Source: an uncultured Opitutaceae bacterium (GTDB lineage: Bacteria > Verrucomicrobiota > Verrucomicrobiia > Opitutales > Opitutaceae). Taken from it: DNA of 44,480 nucleotides. Shown here in pieces: positions 28,152 through 37,520 of the stretch (its first letter is position 1; every line of letters starts with the position of its first letter). The translations under genes were made by a program, and so were the position numbers. The notes below the pieces were generated by a model. It did not search any database. It had not been told where the DNA came from and saw only the letters and a list, made by a program, of their open reading frames with translations. Location of the stretch: positions 1 to 44,480 of the forward strand of contig CALAOT010000013.1 in NCBI GenBank assembly GCA_937889545.1, in the 5' to 3' direction.

Positions 28152-29174
28152 CTTCACAGCGGGCTTCCGGCCGCCGGTCTCCCGCTTGGGCTGGCCATGG
28201 GTGAAATCCATACGGTCGAAGTAGACAGTCTTGGGCTGCGACTCGGCCTTTCCGCGGTCGGCGTGCATCAGCGCCCGGTACTCGTGGGGCGTGACCCCCT
28301 TGTGCTGCTTGAAGACGCGCGTGAAGTAGGTCGGGTCGGCAAAGCCCCCGGCGTAGGCGATCTCCGAGATGTTGAGCGGCGTCGTTTCGAGCGCGAGGAC
28401 GGCGCCCTCGATCCGGATGCGCTGGATATAGTGGGTGAGGCGCTCCTTGGTCTCGACATGGAACAGGTGGGAGAGGTAGTCGGCCGAGCAGCCGAGGAGC
28501 TGCGCGATGTGCTGGACGCTTAGCTCCGGATCCGCGAACCGTTCGCGCACGAGGCATTTCGCCTGGAAAACCTTGCCGATGTCGCTGTTCAGCTCGCTGG
28601 TGCCCGTCTCGACCACGTTGCGGAAGAGCCCGAGAAGGGCGATGAGCAGCCCCTTGAGCACCGACTCCCGTGCGGGCGCCTGCGTGTGGAAGGTCTGGGT
28701 AAGGCTGTTGGCCAGGGTCAGGAAGACATCGAGGTTGGGGGCGTCGAAGAACTCGATGACCTCGATGTCCGGGTGGTGCGGCCGGGCCTCGTAGGCGAAA
28801 TGCAGGCTGACGGTGTTGTTGTAGAAGCCGGCGACAAGGTTGCGGAACGGCCGATTCTCCTCGGCGTGGACGATCTCGCCGTGGGGCACGCCGGCCGGTA
28901 TGACGCAGAGCTCGTCCGGGGTGAGGCTGAAGGCGTCCCGGGTGAACTGGAAATCCGTCCGGCCCTGCAGCTGGAGGAAAAGCTCCGGCCGGTAGTGGTA
29001 GTGCATTCCGCGGAGTTTCTGCACCCGCTTGACCTCATGCGGAACCCGCAGTCGCAGCAGGCCCCGTTCCGCGAGCTTAATCGCGCGATCAAAAATCTCC
29101 CGCATCTCGGCGCGGTTGTGATCGCTCAGGCGCTTGGCGGCAAAGAGTCCCGGAAGGTCTCCTTTGCCATTCAT
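28125..29174 (-). CDS. AraC-family transcriptional regulator with N-terminal cupin sensor
   Basis: A 349-residue activator-type regulator. An N-terminal cupin-like sensing domain (MHYHYRPELFLQLQG, CVIPAGVPHGEIVH, about 57-110) is joined to a C-terminal AraC DNA-binding domain of two helix-turn-helices. These are SVQHIAQLLGCSADYLSHLF and 'NISEIAYAGGFADPTYFTRVFKQ' with the ending GVTPHEYR. I chose the ATG at 29174; the frame stays open to 29321. It converges on, and overlaps, the MFS gene by 27 bases. It is the only DNA-binding regulator in the glucan locus, so it probably controls it, in response to a sugar. Confidence 0.92.
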   Translation of the reverse strand: MNGKGDLPGLFAAKRLSDHNRAEMREIFDRAIKLAERGLLRLRVPHEVKRVQKLRGMHYHYRPELFLQLQGRTDFQFTRDAFSLTPDELCVIPAGVPHGEIVHAEENRPFRNLVAGFYNNTVSLHFAYEARPHHPDIEVIEFFDAPNLDVFLTLANSLTQTFHTQAPARESVLKGLLIALLGLFRNVVETGTSELNSDIGKVFQAKCLVRERFADPELSVQHIAQLLGCSADYLSHLFHVETKERLTHYIQRIRIEGAVLALETTPLNISEIAYAGGFADPTYFTRVFKQHKGVTPHEYRALMHADRGKAESQPKTVYFDRMDFTHGQPKRETGGRKPAVKLGEAAPIS

Positions 29175-29428
29175 GGTGGGGATTCGGTTTCGGACGGGGT
29201 TGGGGGTCTCTAAAGGCCGGTAGCTTCCTTCCATCGCGACGAAACACAAATTAAAATTCGGCCGGGCGGGTTCACCCGGGGGGAAGGATCGCCTAGGCGC
29301 TCCGAAGGCAGTTCCCCGCAAGTCGCTTCCCGAAGATGGCTCAGGTTAACGACATGCGATGTCAGCCGTTTGGCCGGCTGGGCAGGCTGGCCGCGGTGCG
29401 CCGATATCCGGAGCCGGCCCCTCTTCCC

Positions 29429-31330
29429 ATGCGTGTCTTTTTGCAAGGGCAAGACGCCGCGAAAGATTTGAGCCTCAGAGGATCCATCTGTCAGGTTTCC
29501 CGCACGAAACCGCCCTGTCTCATTTCCCTTCTGTGCCTATGGCTCTCGCCGCTGGCCGCCGGCGGGCCGCCCGCGCACGTTTGGGAAAAACAAGAGCTCA
29601 CGTTCACCGCCCAGGGCACCTACGGGAACCCCTACGCAGACGTTGTCGCCTGGGTGGACCTGAGCGGCCCTGGGTTCAGGAAGCGCGTCTACGGCTTCTG
29701 GGACGGAGGCCGGACGTTCCGCGTGCGCCTGCTGGCCACGGCGGCGGGAACCTGGACGTGGGCGAGCGGCTCCTCTCCGGACGATCCGGGCATTTCCGGA
29801 AGGTCCGGATCCTTTGCCGCTGTCGCGTGGACCCGGTCGGAGCTGGACGAGAACCCGCTGCGCCGCGGGATGGTCCGGCCGACGGCCAACGGCCACGCGC
29901 TGGAATTCCCGGACGGCACGCCCTTCCTGGCCATCGGCGACACGTGGTACGCCGTGCCCTCGAACCGCTTCAGGTGGTATGACGACGACAGGGAGCGGCC
30001 CCTGGGCCCGGACGCGGGCTTCAAGGACTACGTGCGTTTTAGAAGGGCGCAGGGCTACAACTGGGTCAGCATCATCGCTGCCTTCCCCAACTGGAAGACC
30101 GACGGCAAGCCCTGGCACCTGGTGATGGATGACGCCGAGAGGACCACCGTGCGCTCGGCCTGGCTCGAGTTCGGCACGGGCAGCGCCAAGAACATGGACA
30201 ACGAGGGGGGGCGGCCCTTCTTCTTCCCGGGAAGGGTGCCGGGCTTTGCGGACGACTTCCCGGACATGGACCGGGTCAATCCCGAGTACTTCAGGTACCT
30301 CGACCGCAAGATCGACTACCTCAACGCCAACGGATTCGTTCCGTTCATTGAGGCGTCCCGGCGCGATTCGGGCCTCTGCTGGCACAAATACTATGCCTGG
30401 CCGGACTCGTACGCGCGCTTCATCGAGTACATATGGTCGCGCTATCAGGCCAACATCGCGGTGCTCAGCCCGGTGCACCTCGACATCATTGACGAGACGG
30501 TGAGCCCCGGCGACTACTCCGACGCCATCAGGGCCGTTAAGGAGAGATACGGGCCGCCTCCCTTCGGGACGCTCCTCTCCGCCAATGCGAACCCGTCCAC
30601 GCTCGAGAACTGGGGCGAGCCGTCCTGGGTGACGCTGCAGCAGATCGGAAACATGCGCGAGCATGACAACTACTGGTACCTCACGGAGATCTACGGCCTC
30701 GACCCCCCTGTTCCCGCGCTCAACGGCGAGCCCTACTATGCCGGCTACCGGGATGCGCGGGGGCCCGGCTCCGCCAACTACACGCGCGGCGCGGCCGGCG
30801 GCACGGAGCGCGACAACGCGTTCTGCCGGTCCGGCCTCTACGGCAGCTTCCTCTCCGGCGGATTCGCGGGGCACGTCTACGGCGCCGAGGGCATCTGGGG
30901 CGCCGACATCGAGCCGGCGGCGCCGACGAAGATGTGGGATGCGTTCAGGTGGGCCTCCGGCGCGCAGATGCAGTTCCTGCGGACCTTCGCGTTCTCGATA
31001 GGGAAGCGCTACCCGGAGCTTGTTCCTCTGCCCGACCTCGTTTCGCCCAACAAGTCCCATGACACGCTCGGCTACGAAGGCTGGGCCTACTGTGCGCGCA
31101 CGCCGGACCGGGACATCTTCCTCGCCTACTTTGAGAAGGGCTGCCCCAGGTCGCGGGTGCGCGGCGCGCGCCTCAACACCTCCTATCGCGCGCAGTGGTT
31201 CAACGTGCGCGACGGCACGTGGCTCGACGTCGGGGGCGGCCGCGTCCGCTCCAGCAAGATCGGCGTCATCGAGCTTCCCGATTTCCCGAGCGGCGACGAC
31301 TGGGGTCTGCGCCTCTGCTGCAAAGGCTAA
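29429..31330 (+). CDS. Secreted DUF5060/DUF4038 glycoside-hydrolase-like protein
   Basis: A predicted extracellular or periplasmic glycosidase of about 630 residues. An N-terminal DUF5060 sandwich (HVWEKQELTFTAQGTYGNPY, FWDGGRTFRVRL, GTWTW) precedes a DUF4038-type TIM barrel. The barrel has FLAIGDTWYAVPSNRFRWYD, FKDYVRFRRAQGYNWVSII, YLDRKIDYLNANGFVPFIEA and acidic candidates in HLDIIDETVSPGD. A C-terminal sandwich ends in 'DDWGLRLCCKG'. Related families include GH140 apiosidases, but the substrate here is unknown. The start is uncertain. ATG 29429 is used; TTG 29468 would give a tidier signal peptide (SRTKPPCLISLLCLWLSPLA), and the frame is open to 29336. It is divergent from the AraC gene, which may regulate it. 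Confidence 0.8.
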   Translation: MRVFLQGQDAAKDLSLRGSICQVSRTKPPCLISLLCLWLSPLAAGGPPAHVWEKQELTFTAQGTYGNPYADVVAWVDLSGPGFRKRVYGFWDGGRTFRVRLLATAAGTWTWASGSSPDDPGISGRSGSFAAVAWTRSELDENPLRRGMVRPTANGHALEFPDGTPFLAIGDTWYAVPSNRFRWYDDDRERPLGPDAGFKDYVRFRRAQGYNWVSIIAAFPNWKTDGKPWHLVMDDAERTTVRSAWLEFGTGSAKNMDNEGGRPFFFPGRVPGFADDFPDMDRVNPEYFRYLDRKIDYLNANGFVPFIEASRRDSGLCWHKYYAWPDSYARFIEYIWSRYQANIAVLSPVHLDIIDETVSPGDYSDAIRAVKERYGPPPFGTLLSANANPSTLENWGEPSWVTLQQIGNMREHDNYWYLTEIYGLDPPVPALNGEPYYAGYRDARGPGSANYTRGAAGGTERDNAFCRSGLYGSFLSGGFAGHVYGAEGIWGADIEPAAPTKMWDAFRWASGAQMQFLRTFAFSIGKRYPELVPLPDLVSPNKSHDTLGYEGWAYCARTPDRDIFLAYFEKGCPRSRVRGARLNTSYRAQWFNVRDGTWLDVGGGRVRSSKIGVIELPDFPSGDDWGLRLCCKG

Positions 31331-31601
31331 GGATCCGGCGCGATGGCCGAGAATGCCCGCAAGGGCCCGCAAACAACGCGCATTATTCGACAAGGGATGC
31401 GCATTGAAGGGGCTTGGAGCATCATTCTGGGGCCGCAGAATCAGGCCATGCGGCAATGCACCCCTGTCAGCCTGCTGTCGTAAGCCCCTCGATCCTTTGG
31501 AGTTGCACCAACGGAACTTTGATTCAGCATTTGCCACCCCAGCCTGACATCATGCCCGGCCGCCGCCCCGAACCCCTCAATTTGCAGCGGATGCGCACCA
31601 C
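31331..31601. other. Intergenic stretch, nothing recognised
   Basis: 271 bases between the DUF4038 gene and the first hybrid kinase. I see no gene, tRNA or convincing terminator; it should contain the kinase promoter. Confidence 0.4.
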
Positions 31602-33485
31602 GTGAAACTTCCGTCCCAGAGCCCATCGGTGCTTCAGCGCCTCTCGCCGCCGGCGAGAATCGCCGCGATCTACTGCGGGGCCGCAACCGCCTGGATCATC
31701 GTGACGGATCTGCTCATGGCCTGGTGGTTTCGCGTGCCGATGGCCACGATTGCCGTGGAAATGGCGAAGAGCCTGGCGTTCGTCGTGATCGTGGGAGTCC
31801 TGGCGACCAAGACCATCCGTAAGTACGCGATGCGGGAGGCGGAGGCGAAGACCAAGAGCCTCCTCGACGAGCACAGCGTCTTTGCCGCCGGGGAGCGGGT
31901 CCATCTCCTGGACGCCGCGCTGCAGGCCGCGCCAACCTCCATCGTGATCACCGACAGCCGCGGGCACATCGAGTGGGTGAACCCCGCGTTCGAGAAGATC
32001 TCCGGATATTCGAGCAGCGAAGTGATCGGCAAGACCCCGAGGGTGCTCAAATCCGGCAAGCACCCGCAGGCGTTCTACGATGGGCTCTGGCGGACCATTA
32101 CGGCCGGCAACAACTGGCAGGGGGAGATCTGCAATCGCGCCAAGGACGGCCGGATCTTCCGCGAGGCGATGACCGTCGCCCCCATCCGGGATTCGGAGGG
32201 CGTTATCCGGCACTATGTCGCGATCAAGGAGGACATCACCGAAAGCAAGGAGCTCGAGGGCAGGCTCATGCGCGCGCAGCGCCTTGAGAGCATCGGGCTG
32301 CTCGCAAGCGGCGTCGCCCATGACCTGAACAACGTGTTGGCGCCGATTCTCATGAGCATCGAGTGGCTGAAGAGCAGGTACCCGACGCCCGAATCCCACC
32401 AGATTCTCGACATCATGGAGTCCTCCGCGCAGAGGGGGGCTGGGGTCGTCCGCCAGGTCCTGACCTTTGCGCATGGAATCGAGGGCGAGCGCGTCGAGAT
32501 TGTCCCGAGGCACCTCATCCGGGAGCTGCAGCAGATGATCACCGGGACGTTTCCGCCCGGGATAGAGATCGACGTGCATTTCGCGCCCGACCTCAAGTCC
32601 GTGATCGGCGACCCCACGCAGCTGCACCAGGTGCTGCTCAACCTCGCGGTGAATGCGAGGGACGCCATGCCCAACGGGGGCACCCTGACAATCTCGGCCG
32701 AGAATTGCCGGATCAGCGACAAGGAGGCGCGGTTGACCGTCGGCGCCCAGCCCGGCGACTATGTGATCATCTCCGTGGCCGACACCGGGTCGGGGATCCC
32801 CCCGGAGATCCTCGACCGGATCTTCGACCCCTTTTTCACAACCAAGCCGAAGGGGCGCGGCACCGGGCTCGGATTGTCCACGGTCCACGGCCTTGTCCGC
32901 AGCCATGGGGGGTTTGTGACCGTGAACAGCGCGCTTGGCGTCGGATCCAGGTTCACCGTGTATCTTCTCGCCGCCAAGGATGCGCCGGTCCAGCAGAAGC
33001 CGCAGGGCGGCGGGCAGACGCTGCAGGGCGGAGGCCGCCGGCTGCTGCTCGTTGACGACGAGCTGGCCGTGCGGCGCGTCGGCGAGGAGGTGTTGAGCCA
33101 CTTCGGCTTCACCGTAGTGACCGCTTCGGACGGCATCGAGGCGCTGGAGAAGTTCCGCGAATTCGGGGGCCAGTTCACCGCCGTGATCACGGATGTGGGG
33201 ATGCCGAGAATGAGCGGCGACGACCTCGCGGCGACCCTCCGCTCCATGGCACCGAACCTCTCGATCATCGCGTCGACGGGGATACTGTCCGAGAGCCAGA
33301 CGATGACGAAGATGAAGGCGCTGAAGGCGGCCGGGGTCGAGATCGTGCTGAACAAGCCCTTTACGTCAGACCTGCTCATGGACGCGCTGAAGAAGGCCCT
33401 GCCCCCGTCGGAACTGCCCGAGCAGGTGACGTCTCCGAGAATAATCACGTTTCCTCCGATGCGGGGCGATTCGCTCCCCGGGTAG
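31602..33485 (+). CDS. Hybrid sensor histidine kinase (2 TM, PAS, HisKA, HATPase, REC)
   Basis: A 627-residue inner-membrane signalling kinase starting at GTG. Two membrane segments (about 19-42 and 48-68) are followed by a PAS domain (about 100-215, 'VITDSRGHIEWVNPAFEKISGYS', with the PAC end YVAIKEDITESKE). The HisKA domain carries the phospho-His in GVAHDLNN (H240). The HATPase has N box 'NLAVNARDAMPNGG', DTGSGIPP and GTGLGLSTVHGL. The C-terminal receiver has LLLVDDE, the phospho-acceptor Asp in ITDVGMP (D531) and a conserved Lys in LNKPF. No partner response regulator or phosphotransfer protein is adjacent, so it is an orphan. Confidence 0.95.
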   Translation: MKLPSQSPSVLQRLSPPARIAAIYCGAATAWIIVTDLLMAWWFRVPMATIAVEMAKSLAFVVIVGVLATKTIRKYAMREAEAKTKSLLDEHSVFAAGERVHLLDAALQAAPTSIVITDSRGHIEWVNPAFEKISGYSSSEVIGKTPRVLKSGKHPQAFYDGLWRTITAGNNWQGEICNRAKDGRIFREAMTVAPIRDSEGVIRHYVAIKEDITESKELEGRLMRAQRLESIGLLASGVAHDLNNVLAPILMSIEWLKSRYPTPESHQILDIMESSAQRGAGVVRQVLTFAHGIEGERVEIVPRHLIRELQQMITGTFPPGIEIDVHFAPDLKSVIGDPTQLHQVLLNLAVNARDAMPNGGTLTISAENCRISDKEARLTVGAQPGDYVIISVADTGSGIPPEILDRIFDPFFTTKPKGRGTGLGLSTVHGLVRSHGGFVTVNSALGVGSRFTVYLLAAKDAPVQQKPQGGGQTLQGGGRRLLLVDDELAVRRVGEEVLSHFGFTVVTASDGIEALEKFREFGGQFTAVITDVGMPRMSGDDLAATLRSMAPNLSIIASTGILSESQTMTKMKALKAAGVEIVLNKPFTSDLLMDALKKALPPSELPEQVTSPRIITFPPMRGDSLPG

Positions 33486-33649
33486 GGCGATGGGACCGGA
33501 TCCGGGAGCCCGGAAAGGCGCTGGCCCCGGGCGATCTCCGGGCCGGCGTGGGCTGGCGACAAAGGGGGGCCGCGCCTCCAATTCCCTGATTGTGAACGCC
33601 GCCCCGATCTGAGATTGCCATGGCCTGCAACGGGTGCCGGCCGGGCTAA

Positions 33650-34567
33650 ATGAAAATGCATCTCGCATCATCGAATCTGGAATCCTCCGGGAAATCGGTT
33701 CCGCGGGGCCGGGGGAATTCCCCGCAACGGACTCCCCCCGCCGTGCTTCGGCACTCTCCGCCGACGGTCAGCGCGGGAATCCCGACGGCCTCCCGCCGGG
33801 CGCCGCGGCCCTCGCGGGACGCGACCCTCGTTCTCGGGGCCATTCCGCAAGAGACCGACCTCGTCAATTGGGCACTGTCGGGGAAGAGGAGGGGCACGCT
33901 CGGGGGCTTCCCCTACGTCCGGGGAATGCTCGCCGGCCGCCCGACGATCGTAGCGGTCACCGGGATCGGGAAAACCAACGCCTCGCTGATCTCGACCCTG
34001 TTCGTCGGGCATTTCCGGCCGCGGCAGGTGATCATGACGGGCACGGCGTCGAGGATAAACCCGGGCGTGCGCAACGGGGACGTGATTGTGGGCGAGGTGA
34101 CCTGCAATCATGATTTCGGATCCCTGGGCCGGAACTACGCCATGGAGTACTTTGGCGCCGAGGGCCCCCTCGGGGATTCGAGCCCGATCGTCTATCCCGG
34201 CGATGCGCGGTTGCTCGCGGCCGCGAAGCGGGCGATCAGGCATCATGTGCCCGAGGTCGCCCGCCACCACAGCCCGCCCTACACCCCCGGGGTGCGGCTT
34301 GGGCGCATCACGTCGGGAGACCAGTTCGGCATCACACCGGGGCGCATCAGGGACATCCGAAGGCGGCTCAGGCCCGACCTCATGGAGATGGAGAGCGGCT
34401 CGGTGGCCCAGGTCTGCTGGTACCTGCGGACGCCCTTCATCTGCGTCCGGGGCGGGAGCAACCGGACCCAGGATCGGCCGGACAACGACTACCGGAAGCT
34501 GTCGCCGTTCGCGGCGCGGCAGGCGGCCCTCTTCACGGTTTCGCTCATCGGCGAGCTGGGGCGCTAG
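33650..34567 (+). CDS. Nucleoside phosphorylase / nucleosidase family protein (PNP_UDP_1)
   Basis: A 305-residue NP-I family protein cleaving or phosphorolysing a nucleoside. The fold begins at about residue 58 (ATLVLGAIPQE). Family marks are VTGIGKTNAS, IMTGTASRINP, GDVIVGEVTCNHDFG, GRITSGDQF and the ribose-contacting MEMES (245-249). At the catalytic base-recognition position it has Asn (VRGGSN, N271) where MTA/SAH nucleosidases carry Asp; Asn there is usual for 6-oxopurine phosphorylases. The Arg/Pro-rich first 57 residues have no family match, so the true start may be later, although no internal ATG suits. It is 12 bases upstream of a nucleobase permease gene. Confidence 0.85.
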   Translation: MKMHLASSNLESSGKSVPRGRGNSPQRTPPAVLRHSPPTVSAGIPTASRRAPRPSRDATLVLGAIPQETDLVNWALSGKRRGTLGGFPYVRGMLAGRPTIVAVTGIGKTNASLISTLFVGHFRPRQVIMTGTASRINPGVRNGDVIVGEVTCNHDFGSLGRNYAMEYFGAEGPLGDSSPIVYPGDARLLAAAKRAIRHHVPEVARHHSPPYTPGVRLGRITSGDQFGITPGRIRDIRRRLRPDLMEMESGSVAQVCWYLRTPFICVRGGSNRTQDRPDNDYRKLSPFAARQAALFTVSLIGELGR

Positions 34568-34579
34568 GTCGCGGAAACC

Positions 34580-36196
34580 ATGAAGCTCTTCTGCCGGGGC
34601 GACGTCGACGGCTTCTGCGCCATAGCGCTGGACAACATGGTACAGCTCCTGCTGATACCGCCGATGTTGGTCGGCGTGCTCGGCTTCCGGCCGGAGCTGG
34701 TATACGGCCATGTGCTGCCTGGTGTCGCCATCTCCTACCTCGTGGGCAACGTCTTCTACGCCTGGCAGGCCCACAGGCTCGCGCGGAAGGAGAACCGCAC
34801 CGACGTATGCGCCATTCCGTTCGGGCTGAACACGCCGACGATGATCGCGTACATCTACCTGGTCATGGCGCCCGCGAAGCAGATCGCGATCGCCCACGGG
34901 GCCGCCGACCCGGACCTCGTCGCCTGGCGCGTCGGCCTGGTCGCGTGCGTCGGCAGCGGCATGATCGAATTCTTCGGGGCTTTCGTGGCCGGGCGCATAC
35001 GGGCGATCACGCCGCGCGCCGCCCTCCTCGCATCGCTCTCCGGCGCCGGCGTGGCCTTCCTCACCATGAACTTCCTGTTCAGCACCTTCGCCCATCCGAT
35101 CGTCGGGCTTGTGACGCTCGGCCTGGTGCTGCTCTTCTACTTCGGCGAGCTGAAGCCCCGGGGAGGGGTGCCGCCTGCGCTCGTGGTCCTGGCGGTCGGC
35201 GCCGCCCTCGCCTGGGCCACCGGGCTGGCGCCGGTAGGCAGGCTCACGCTCGGAGACATCGGCTGGCGGCTGCCCGTGCCCGCCGTCGCCGACGTGCTGG
35301 GGGGCTTCGCCGGGGGCCAGATCCTTCCGTACCTATCGGTCATCCTGCCGATGGGCCTGCTCAACCTGCTCGCCTCGCTCCAATGCATCGAGTCCGCCGC
35401 CGCCGCCGGCGACTCCTATTCGCCCCGCTCGTCGCTCATGGTCAACGGGGCCTGCACCTTCGCGGCGGCCTGCTTCGGGTCCCCGTTCCCGACGTCCCTC
35501 TACATCGGCCATCCAGCGTGGAAGCGGATGGGGGCGCGCGCGGGCTACTCGACCGCGAACGGGATCTTCGTCACGTTCGTCTGCCTGACGGGCGCCATGT
35601 CCCCGATCGCCTGGGCCGTCCCGGCCGACTGCGGGCTGGCGATCATCATATGGATCGGGTTCATCATCACGATCCAGGCCTTCGAGACGGCGCCCCAGCG
35701 CCACTGGCCGGCGGTCATCATGGGCATGGTTCCCGTCATCCTGGCGTGGACCACGTTCTCCATGACGAGCGCGGCGCGCATCGCCGGCGCTGGCTCCGCG
35801 TCGGGCCCGGCATTCGGCTCAAAGCTCCTCTCGTCGTTCCACGCCGCCGGGATCTCTATCGAGGGAGGGTTTGCGATCGGGCAGGGCACTTTCTGCAGCG
35901 CGCTGATTCTCTCCACGATCACCGTCCTCGTGATCGACCGGAGGCTCGCCATGGCGGCCATCTGGTCGCTGGCGGCGTCGGTCCTCAGCCTGCTCGGTTT
36001 CCTCCATTCCTGGCGTTTCGTGCCCAGCGATGCGGTCGGCTCGATGCCCCTCGTCGACTGGCTGGTCGGGGCGCCCCGGACCTCGGCGTCGCTTTTCCCG
36101 GCATCCCCGTACGCCATCGCTTATGCATGCCTTGCCGCGGTGCTTCTCCTAGCGAAGGTGTTCACGGTCCACGACGGGTCGCAGCCGCACAAGTAG
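34580..36196 (+). CDS. NCS2-type xanthine/uracil (nucleobase) permease family
   Basis: A 538-residue inner-membrane protein with about 12-14 hydrophobic segments. It starts MKLFCRGDVDGFCAIALDNM, and 'CAIPFGLNTPTMIAYIYLVM' and NLLASLQCIESAAAAGD correspond to the NCS2/AzgA signature regions in helices 3 and 8. 'NGACTFAAACFGSPFPTSLYIGHPAWKRMGAR' resembles the helix 10 region. It is probably a proton-driven nucleobase importer or exporter. Paired tightly with the nucleosidase gene, it suggests a purine salvage cassette: base release or uptake feeding the enzyme. The substrate cannot be assigned from sequence. Confidence 0.85.
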   Translation: MKLFCRGDVDGFCAIALDNMVQLLLIPPMLVGVLGFRPELVYGHVLPGVAISYLVGNVFYAWQAHRLARKENRTDVCAIPFGLNTPTMIAYIYLVMAPAKQIAIAHGAADPDLVAWRVGLVACVGSGMIEFFGAFVAGRIRAITPRAALLASLSGAGVAFLTMNFLFSTFAHPIVGLVTLGLVLLFYFGELKPRGGVPPALVVLAVGAALAWATGLAPVGRLTLGDIGWRLPVPAVADVLGGFAGGQILPYLSVILPMGLLNLLASLQCIESAAAAGDSYSPRSSLMVNGACTFAAACFGSPFPTSLYIGHPAWKRMGARAGYSTANGIFVTFVCLTGAMSPIAWAVPADCGLAIIIWIGFIITIQAFETAPQRHWPAVIMGMVPVILAWTTFSMTSAARIAGAGSASGPAFGSKLLSSFHAAGISIEGGFAIGQGTFCSALILSTITVLVIDRRLAMAAIWSLAASVLSLLGFLHSWRFVPSDAVGSMPLVDWLVGAPRTSASLFPASPYAIAYACLAAVLLLAKVFTVHDGSQPHK

Positions 36197-36286
36197 GAAC
36201 CGATTCGCGCGTGCCCGCCCGATTCAGGCCCATTCCCGTTTTCTTTCCGCGCGCGACCGATCAGGTTTGCCCAGAATCCGTCCCGG

Positions 36287-37498
36287 GTGAACATGTCCCG
36301 TGAAACAACCAATTCCGGCCGCGTCCTCCGGCCCGCCGGCCCCATGAACGCCACCGATTCGATTATCGCCAGCAGCCGCGACCGCAACCCGGACATCCTC
36401 GCCCTCAAATGGGCGAGGATGCGCGAGAGCGCCTTCGCGTTCTTCCGCGGGACGGCGCCGCTCTTCTACCGGGCGTGGTCCCGGCTTTCGCCGGGCGGCT
36501 CCCCGCTGGCGTGGATCTGCGGCGATGCGCATCTCGAGAACCTGGGGAGCTACAGGGGGTCGAACCACGTGCCCTATTTCGACCTCAACGATTTTGACGA
36601 ATGCTGCCTTGCCCCGGCCGACTGGGAGACCGGACGCGCCCTTGCCGCGCTTCATATCCTCGGGGAGCCGGGCCTAGCGTGCCTCTTTCTCTCCACCTAC
36701 GTCCAGGCCCTCCAGGGAGGCAAGCCGGGCCACATCGAGCCCGAGGTTGCGGTGGGGCCCATCGCCCTGCTCCTCGCCAGGGTCCAGATGCGCAACCGCA
36801 AGGGTCTTCTGGCCAAGTTGGTCGCCCGGGGAAAGCTGAGGATCCGCCCCGGCCACTCTTTTGCCCTCGACCGAGTGGCGAAGGCGAGGGCCCGCCGCAA
36901 GTTTGAAGCCTGGTCGCGGCGCCAGCCCGATCCCGGCTTCTACCGCGTGATGGACCTCTGCGGCCGGATCGCCGGCAACGGCAGCCTGGGGCTCGAGCGG
37001 TACGTCATCCTCGTGAAGGGCAAGAAGCTGCCGTTCATCCTGGACATGAAGGCCGCGGCGCCGGCGGCGCCGCTTGCTTTTCTCCGCGTGAGGCAGCCGC
37101 CATGGCCGAGCGAGGCCGAACGGGTGGCGACGGTGCAGCATTTCATGCAGTATGTTCCGATCGCGCGCCTGTCGTGGATCGGCACCGCGCCGGTGTCGTA
37201 CATTGTCCATGCCCTGCAGCCGGCCGAGGACCGCATCGTTGTGGAAGACCTGTCCCGGGAGGACCGCGAGGAGTTCGTCCGGCAGTGGGCCCGCCTCGTG
37301 GCGTCGGCGCACCTTCGAACCGGAGGGTGGAGGGGGAGCGCCGACCTTGACGCCCTGATCGGCTACGGCCGCTCGCTCGGCCAGCGCGGCCAGCGCCGCC
37401 TGCTCGCCGCCGCTCGCGGGGCAGCCTCCGAGCAGCGGCGGGCCTGGGAGGAGTTCAAGGGCTCAAATCTCGGAACCGCCCCGGCCGGCCGTCCCTGA
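36287..37498 (+). CDS. DUF2252 family protein (kinase-fold-like)
   Basis: A 403-residue member of DUF2252. Diagnostic features are RMRESAFAFFRGTAPLFYR near residue 45, WICGDAHLENLGSY (about 76-89), YFDLNDFDECCLAP, and the later VILVKGKKLPFILDMKAA. The GDAHLEN and DLNDFD motifs resemble the catalytic HxD and DxD loops of aminoglycoside phosphotransferase-like kinases. The biological role is unknown. Two ATGs are available at the N-terminus (36287 and 36293); the first is used. It starts 90 bases after the permease gene and ends 22 bases before a cupin gene, so the three may form one transcript. Confidence 0.9.
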   Translation: MNMSRETTNSGRVLRPAGPMNATDSIIASSRDRNPDILALKWARMRESAFAFFRGTAPLFYRAWSRLSPGGSPLAWICGDAHLENLGSYRGSNHVPYFDLNDFDECCLAPADWETGRALAALHILGEPGLACLFLSTYVQALQGGKPGHIEPEVAVGPIALLLARVQMRNRKGLLAKLVARGKLRIRPGHSFALDRVAKARARRKFEAWSRRQPDPGFYRVMDLCGRIAGNGSLGLERYVILVKGKKLPFILDMKAAAPAAPLAFLRVRQPPWPSEAERVATVQHFMQYVPIARLSWIGTAPVSYIVHALQPAEDRIVVEDLSREDREEFVRQWARLVASAHLRTGGWRGSADLDALIGYGRSLGQRGQRRLLAAARGAASEQRRAWEEFKGSNLGTAPAGRP

Positions 37499-37520
37499 CG
37501 GCCGAGCCGGCACATTTCTT

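Noticed and set aside
29537..31537. Long minus-strand frame opposite the DUF4038 gene
   Set aside because: Same antisense artefact; composition is low-complexity and no domain is seen.
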